Assembly: GCA_021371915.1 (NCBI GenBank)
Contig: JAJFVG010000016.1
Coordinates: 1 to 33,310 of the forward strand
Length of the DNA: 33,310 nucleotides
Direction: 5' to 3'
Source: Nitrospiraceae bacterium
Lineage (GTDB): Bacteria > Nitrospirota > Thermodesulfovibrionia > Thermodesulfovibrionales > Dissulfurispiraceae
The position numbers and the translations under genes are program-made. Shown piece after piece: positions 30,539 to 33,310 of the stretch. Each line of letters begins with the position of its first letter. Position 1 is the stretch's first letter. Under the pieces are notes generated by a model. It worked only from the letters and a program-made list of their open reading frames with translations. It was not told where the DNA came from and searched no databases.

Positions 30539-31773
30539 AGGTATTTTTTTATCGCCTCAACAGAGCGGTCGAGCGCTCCGGCGTTTTTATCGCACAGGTC
30601 CTTTGCCTTTGCGCCCATTGTCTGTATCGTCCCAGGTGATGAGATGAGCCTGTCAAGCATCTCTGTCAGGCCTTCCCTGTCCGTGCGCAGCGCAGCGCCT
30701 TCTGCGTAAAAGTCCTGCGCAAACGGGAAGTTCTCCATATGCGGGCCGCAGACTATCGCTTTTGCATAGTATGCCGGCTCCAGCAGATTCTGGCCTCCAT
30801 GTTCAATAAAGCTGCCTCCCATAACAGCGATGCTGCATGATGCGTATACACTCGAAAGTTCGCCCATAACATCCAGAATGATAATCATGCCTCTAATGTC
30901 AGGATGATCATTGCCTATGTCTGACCTTCTGACATATCTCATTCCTAAATTCTTCACCAGCTGAATTACTTCATTGAATCTTTCAGGATGACGTGGAGCC
31001 AATACAAGATTGATGTCAGGATATTTTTTTGAGAGCGCGGAGAATGACTCAACCAAAAGCTGCTCTTCAGTAGCATGCGTGCTGCCGCCTATTATGGTCA
31101 TCCCTTTGAGCTTTGCTGTCCATTCCGGGCTCATGCCTGAGGGCCTTGTGTCGAACTTGAGGCTGCCTGTAACAACCACGCTAGAGGGATCGGCGCCGAG
31201 CGACTTTATCCTCTCTGCGTACACCTCTGTCTGTATGCACAAGAGAGAAAGCATCCTGAGCAGTGGCATGAAGAAGAATCTCAGCCTGCAATAGCCTTTG
31301 AATGACCTCTCTGATATGCGGCCATTCATCAGTACAGCCGGAATTCCGCGTGTATAAAGCGACCTTAAAAGATTGGGCCACAACTCTGTCTCCATGATGA
31401 TGAAGAGCTGGGGTTTGACAGTATCAAGCATCCTGCTGACAGCGCATGGCAGGTCAAACGGCACATAGATAATTTTTGCGAGTCTGCCGATTCTTTCTCC
31501 CGCCACTTTCTGTCCGGTGTCAGTGACAGTTGATATCACAATGTTCAGTTGAGGATAGTCTGACTTGAGCCTTTTGACCAGAGGCTCTGATGCTATCACC
31601 TCGCCGACAGACACAGCATGTATCATCACGGTCTTTTGCGCTTCAACAGATGGGATGCGGCCGAACCGTTCAGCGAGCCATCTGAATCTGAGCGCAGCAG
31701 GCCTTTTGAAGAACTCAAACGGCAGCAGAAAAACGAGGGCGATTGAATAAAGAATTGTATATGCCTGGAACAT
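30535..31773 (-). CDS. waaA: 3-deoxy-D-manno-octulosonic acid (Kdo) transferase
   Basis: Glycosyltransferase of 412 residues adding Kdo to lipid A precursors at the inner membrane. MFQAYTILYSIALVFLLPF is the membrane anchor; IHAVSVGEVIASEPLVKRL, METELWPNLLR, GGSTHATEEQLL, LAPRHPERFNEV and VMGGSFIEHGGQNLLEPA are WaaA motifs. The frame stays open up to 31842, but the ATG at 31773 gives the expected N-terminal anchor and lies 7 nt after an extended -10. No Shine-Dalgarno precedes it, so a leaderless mRNA is predicted. It overlaps lpxK by 4 nt. How many Kdo residues it adds cannot be told. Confidence 0.95.
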   Translation of the reverse strand: MFQAYTILYSIALVFLLPFEFFKRPAALRFRWLAERFGRIPSVEAQKTVMIHAVSVGEVIASEPLVKRLKSDYPQLNIVISTVTDTGQKVAGERIGRLAKIIYVPFDLPCAVSRMLDTVKPQLFIIMETELWPNLLRSLYTRGIPAVLMNGRISERSFKGYCRLRFFFMPLLRMLSLLCIQTEVYAERIKSLGADPSSVVVTGSLKFDTRPSGMSPEWTAKLKGMTIIGGSTHATEEQLLVESFSALSKKYPDINLVLAPRHPERFNEVIQLVKNLGMRYVRRSDIGNDHPDIRGMIIILDVMGELSSVYASCSIAVMGGSFIEHGGQNLLEPAYYAKAIVCGPHMENFPFAQDFYAEGAALRTDREGLTEMLDRLISSPGTIQTMGAKAKDLCDKNAGALDRSVEAIKKYL

Positions 31774-31780
31774 GGTAGTA

Positions 31781-31789
31781 ATTATATCA
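31781..31789 (-). promoter_or_regulatory. Extended -10 (TGATATAAT) of waaA-lpxK, near-leaderless
   Basis: The minus strand reads TGATATAAT, then seven bases (TACTACC) and the waaA ATG. The TGn extension can replace a -35, and none is seen. The start site near 31774 leaves a leader of one base. The element lies just past the corA stop (31793). The same nine bases occur in the corA promoter. Confidence 0.55.
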
Positions 31790-31792
31790 CTT

Positions 31793-32845
31793 CTAAAACC
31801 ACTTCTTCCTTTTGAAGTAATAAACCATGCAGCCGGCCACACCTGCCATCAGCGCAAGCACTGCCGGGTAACCCCACGTTTTGCTGAGTTCAGGCATGTT
31901 CTTGAAATTCATACCGTATACTCCTGCAAGAAAGGTGAGCGGCATGAAGATGGTGGCTATTATTGTGAGAACCTTCATGATCTGGTTAAGGCGGTTGCTT
32001 ACACTCGAAAGGTAAACATCGAGCATGCCTGAAAGCGTATCGCGCAGGGTCTCAACACTGTCTATCACCTGGATCGTGTGGTCATAAACATCTCTTAAAT
32101 ATATTCTGGTATTTTCTTTGATAAACTCTGATTCTTCATGCTGCAGGTGGTTTATGACCTCTCTTAAAGGCCATACTGATTTGCGAAGCATTATAAGCTG
32201 CCTTCTTAAAAAATGGATCGTCTGAAGGGTGCGAGGAGCCGGGTTGTCTGTGACCGCGTCTTCAAGCAGGTCTACAGTTTCACTCACGTTTTCCAAAACA
32301 ACAAAATAGTTGTCAACTACGCTGTCGATCAATGCATAAGCAAGATAATCCGCGCCCATCCTCCGCAGTCGTCCCTTATTGGTTCTTATCTGCTCCCGTA
32401 TCGGATTGAAGACATCAGCGCCGTCTTCCTGGAAAGATATTACATAATTTCTGCCTATAATAAGCCCGACCTGCTCGGATGCGATTTCCTTATCAACAAA
32501 ATAGAGCATCTTCAGCACAACAAAAAGATAACCCGAAAAATCCTCTACCTTGGGCCGCTGGTTCGGATTAAGAATATCTTCCAGCGTCAGAGGATGAAGA
32601 TTGAACTGCCTGCCTATTGCCTCAATAATATTTGTATCATGCACGCCATGAATATTGATCCAGGTGACGCCCTGCCGATCAGCATGTGGGAATGCCTCAT
32701 TTAAATCATGAACATCCTTTTCCTCAAAGCTGGTTTCATCATAACTGAAAAGCTCCACCCTAACCTTTTCAGTCCTCTTTTCACCTACATGCACCAATGT
32801 GCCTGGAGGCAGTCCGGTTTTTTGCGATCTCTTTCTAACACTCAT
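31793..32845 (-). CDS. corA: CorA-family magnesium/cobalt transport protein
   Basis: Divalent-cation channel of 350 residues, pentameric in known members. A large cytoplasmic domain with VTWINIHGVHD, HPLTLEDILNPNQRPKVEDF and a long helical neck leads to two C-terminal membrane helices. The filter motif is YGMNF with NMPEL after it, as in CorA. A short basic tail (FKRKKWF) closes the protein. The frame is open to 32923, but the ATG at 32845 has GGGAG six bases upstream, and the product then starts with the family-like basic segment RKRSQKTGLPPGTLVHVGE. Ion preference is not readable from sequence. Confidence 0.94.
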   Translation of the reverse strand: MSVRKRSQKTGLPPGTLVHVGEKRTEKVRVELFSYDETSFEEKDVHDLNEAFPHADRQGVTWINIHGVHDTNIIEAIGRQFNLHPLTLEDILNPNQRPKVEDFSGYLFVVLKMLYFVDKEIASEQVGLIIGRNYVISFQEDGADVFNPIREQIRTNKGRLRRMGADYLAYALIDSVVDNYFVVLENVSETVDLLEDAVTDNPAPRTLQTIHFLRRQLIMLRKSVWPLREVINHLQHEESEFIKENTRIYLRDVYDHTIQVIDSVETLRDTLSGMLDVYLSSVSNRLNQIMKVLTIIATIFMPLTFLAGVYGMNFKNMPELSKTWGYPAVLALMAGVAGCMVYYFKRKKWF

Positions 32846-32888
32846 AAAAGACTCCCAGTGCATTGCATATGACACAACATGTTTATAA

Positions 32889-32904
32889 ATTATATCACCG
32901 GTGA
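32889..32904 (-). promoter_or_regulatory. Extended -10 of corA with an overlapping palindrome TCACCGGTGA
   Basis: The minus strand has TGATATAAT (32897-32889), with a start site near 32882 and a leader of about 37 nt. A perfect 10-bp palindrome, TCACCGGTGA (32895-32904), overlaps the TG element and would be covered by polymerase. It could be an operator; a chance palindrome of this length is also possible. No M-box-like riboswitch fits in the short leader. Confidence 0.45.
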
Positions 32905-33040
32905 ACAAAACAATGAAGAACAAGAAACAACCAGAACAGCAACAACTATAAAGACAGGCGGCTCGATTTCCTATGCTTGAAACTACCTTGGTGCAAGAGT
33001 TGATGTTTGATGGACATTAAAACAGTATCCAGATATAGGG

Positions 33041-33080
33041 CTCAGTCTCCCGCTTCGACTCTCGACTGAGTAACAGTTAC
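33041..33080. other. Inverted repeats in the 290-nt gap between corA and the cupin gene
   Basis: CTCAGTC (33041-33047) pairs with GACTGAG (33064-33070) around a 16-nt loop. GTAAC-A-GTTAC (33070-33080) follows directly, and CCGT/ACGG (33081-33096) after that. No T-run follows on either strand, so a standard terminator is not supported. The rest of 32905-33135 shows no coding frame or other signal I can recognise. Confidence 0.3.
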
Positions 33081-33135
33081 CCGTGACAAGCTACGGAAAT
33101 CAAACCACCTGCCTTTATAGTTGTGTTTTACTGCG

Positions 33136-33310
33136 CTATTTTTTGACTGTCTTTGGTTTGTCTCTCTTTGCATTTACGATGCAAAAGAAGCCAAAGGGTT
33201 CATCAAAAGGATTTGAGAGCTGATGAACCGTATCAGGCGATATGTAGATGGTATCCAGATAGCTCACCTTATAGTTTTTTTTGCCGAGCCTTACTCTGCC
33301 AGCGCCATTT
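33136..33310 (-). CDS. C-terminal end of a cupin-domain protein, truncated by window end
   Basis: The last 57 codons of a minus-strand gene whose start lies beyond the window; the stop is TAG at 33136-33138. The translation runs NGAGRVRLGKKNYKV, then SYLDTIYISPDTVHQLSNP, FDEPFGFFCIVNAKRDKP, and ends in KTVKK. The pattern of a beta-rich segment with SPDTVHQLSNP matches the second half of a cupin barrel, the His being a typical metal ligand. LSNPFDEPFGFFCIVNAKRD resembles small cupins in which a sensor or isomerase role is usual. The specific function cannot be assigned from this fragment. Confidence 0.75.
   Translation of the reverse strand, partial: NGAGRVRLGKKNYKVSYLDTIYISPDTVHQLSNPFDEPFGFFCIVNAKRDKPKTVKK

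Noticed and set aside
33041-33075. Sequence CCCGCTTCGACTCTCG resembling a tRNA T-arm
   Set aside because: The bases flanking the TTCGACT-like loop do not pair as a 5-bp stem, and no acceptor, D or anticodon arm fits around it.
1-33310. Mobile elements, CRISPR arrays, prophage or integrons
   Set aside because: No transposase, integrase, regularly spaced repeats or long terminal inverted repeats were seen; the hicBA pair is the only accessory-type module.

Overview
The window (33.3 kb) is a dense, mostly housekeeping stretch of a Gram-negative bacterial chromosome. I see about 32 protein genes, two of them cut by the window ends, and no rRNA, tRNA, CRISPR array, insertion sequence or prophage. 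LPS genes (lpxK, waaA), a menaquinone-type cytochrome bc complex, futalosine-route menaquinone genes (mqnB, mqnC, mqnE), a SorAB-like sulfite dehydrogenase and the order aro genes-cmk-ispH-rpsA together suggest an anaerobic or microaerophilic, menaquinone-using bacterium. Nitrospirota (Thermodesulfovibrionia-like) or Desulfobacterota-like lineages fit best. The lineage is an inference from gene content, not from a marker comparison.

Layout. 1-1257 (+): 3' part of dapA followed directly by a TlpA-like thiol-disulfide protein. 1279-3212 (-): oppD-oppF ATPases without permease genes. 3262-4740 (-): Rieske protein, cytochrome b6-like and subunit IV-like genes. 4790-8410 (-): ispH-rpsA-sppA-ihfB-like. 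8557-14718 (-): pheA-hisC-aroF-tyrA-aroA-cmk, the shikimate/aromatic run upstream of it. 14791-17800 (-): nadB-pyk. 17940-19124 (+): OsmC-like and mqnB. 19107-20121 (-): glycine-zipper lipoprotein and pyrE. 20236-20916 (+): HAD phosphatase. 20918-22717 (-): hicB-hicA-TrxB-like-HEAT. 22845-25009 (-): mqnE-mqnC. 25073-27850 (+): uvrA. 27907-29430 (-): sorA-like/sorB-like. 29519-31773 (-): waaA-lpxK. 31793-32845 (-): corA. 33136-33310 (-): C-terminal end of a cupin protein.

How the genes work together. The futalosine genes make menaquinone. The bc complex carries features of a menaquinol-oxidising enzyme: a b6-type Cys that could hold heme ci, and a Rieske protein lacking the potential-raising Ser. 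The periplasmic sulfite dehydrogenase pair could feed electrons into c-type cytochromes. The aromatic run supplies chorismate, Phe and Tyr and reads into cmk; ispH-rpsA-sppA-ihfB follows after a 146-nt gap with its own candidate -10.

The most unusual signal is at the level of gene expression. Six genes that begin a transcription unit (oppD, pheA, the HAD gene, mqnE, uvrA, waaA) have a -10-like hexamer only 5-8 nt upstream of the ATG and no Shine-Dalgarno sequence, which predicts leaderless or nearly leaderless mRNAs. Genes inside operons or with longer leaders mostly have good GGAGG-type sites. Other points worth a look are a TrxB-like flavoprotein that has lost the usual NADPH-binding motifs, a HicBA pair with a minimal antitoxin fused into that transcription unit, and a perfect 16-bp stem with a 3-nt loop between uvrA and the sulfite dehydrogenase genes.
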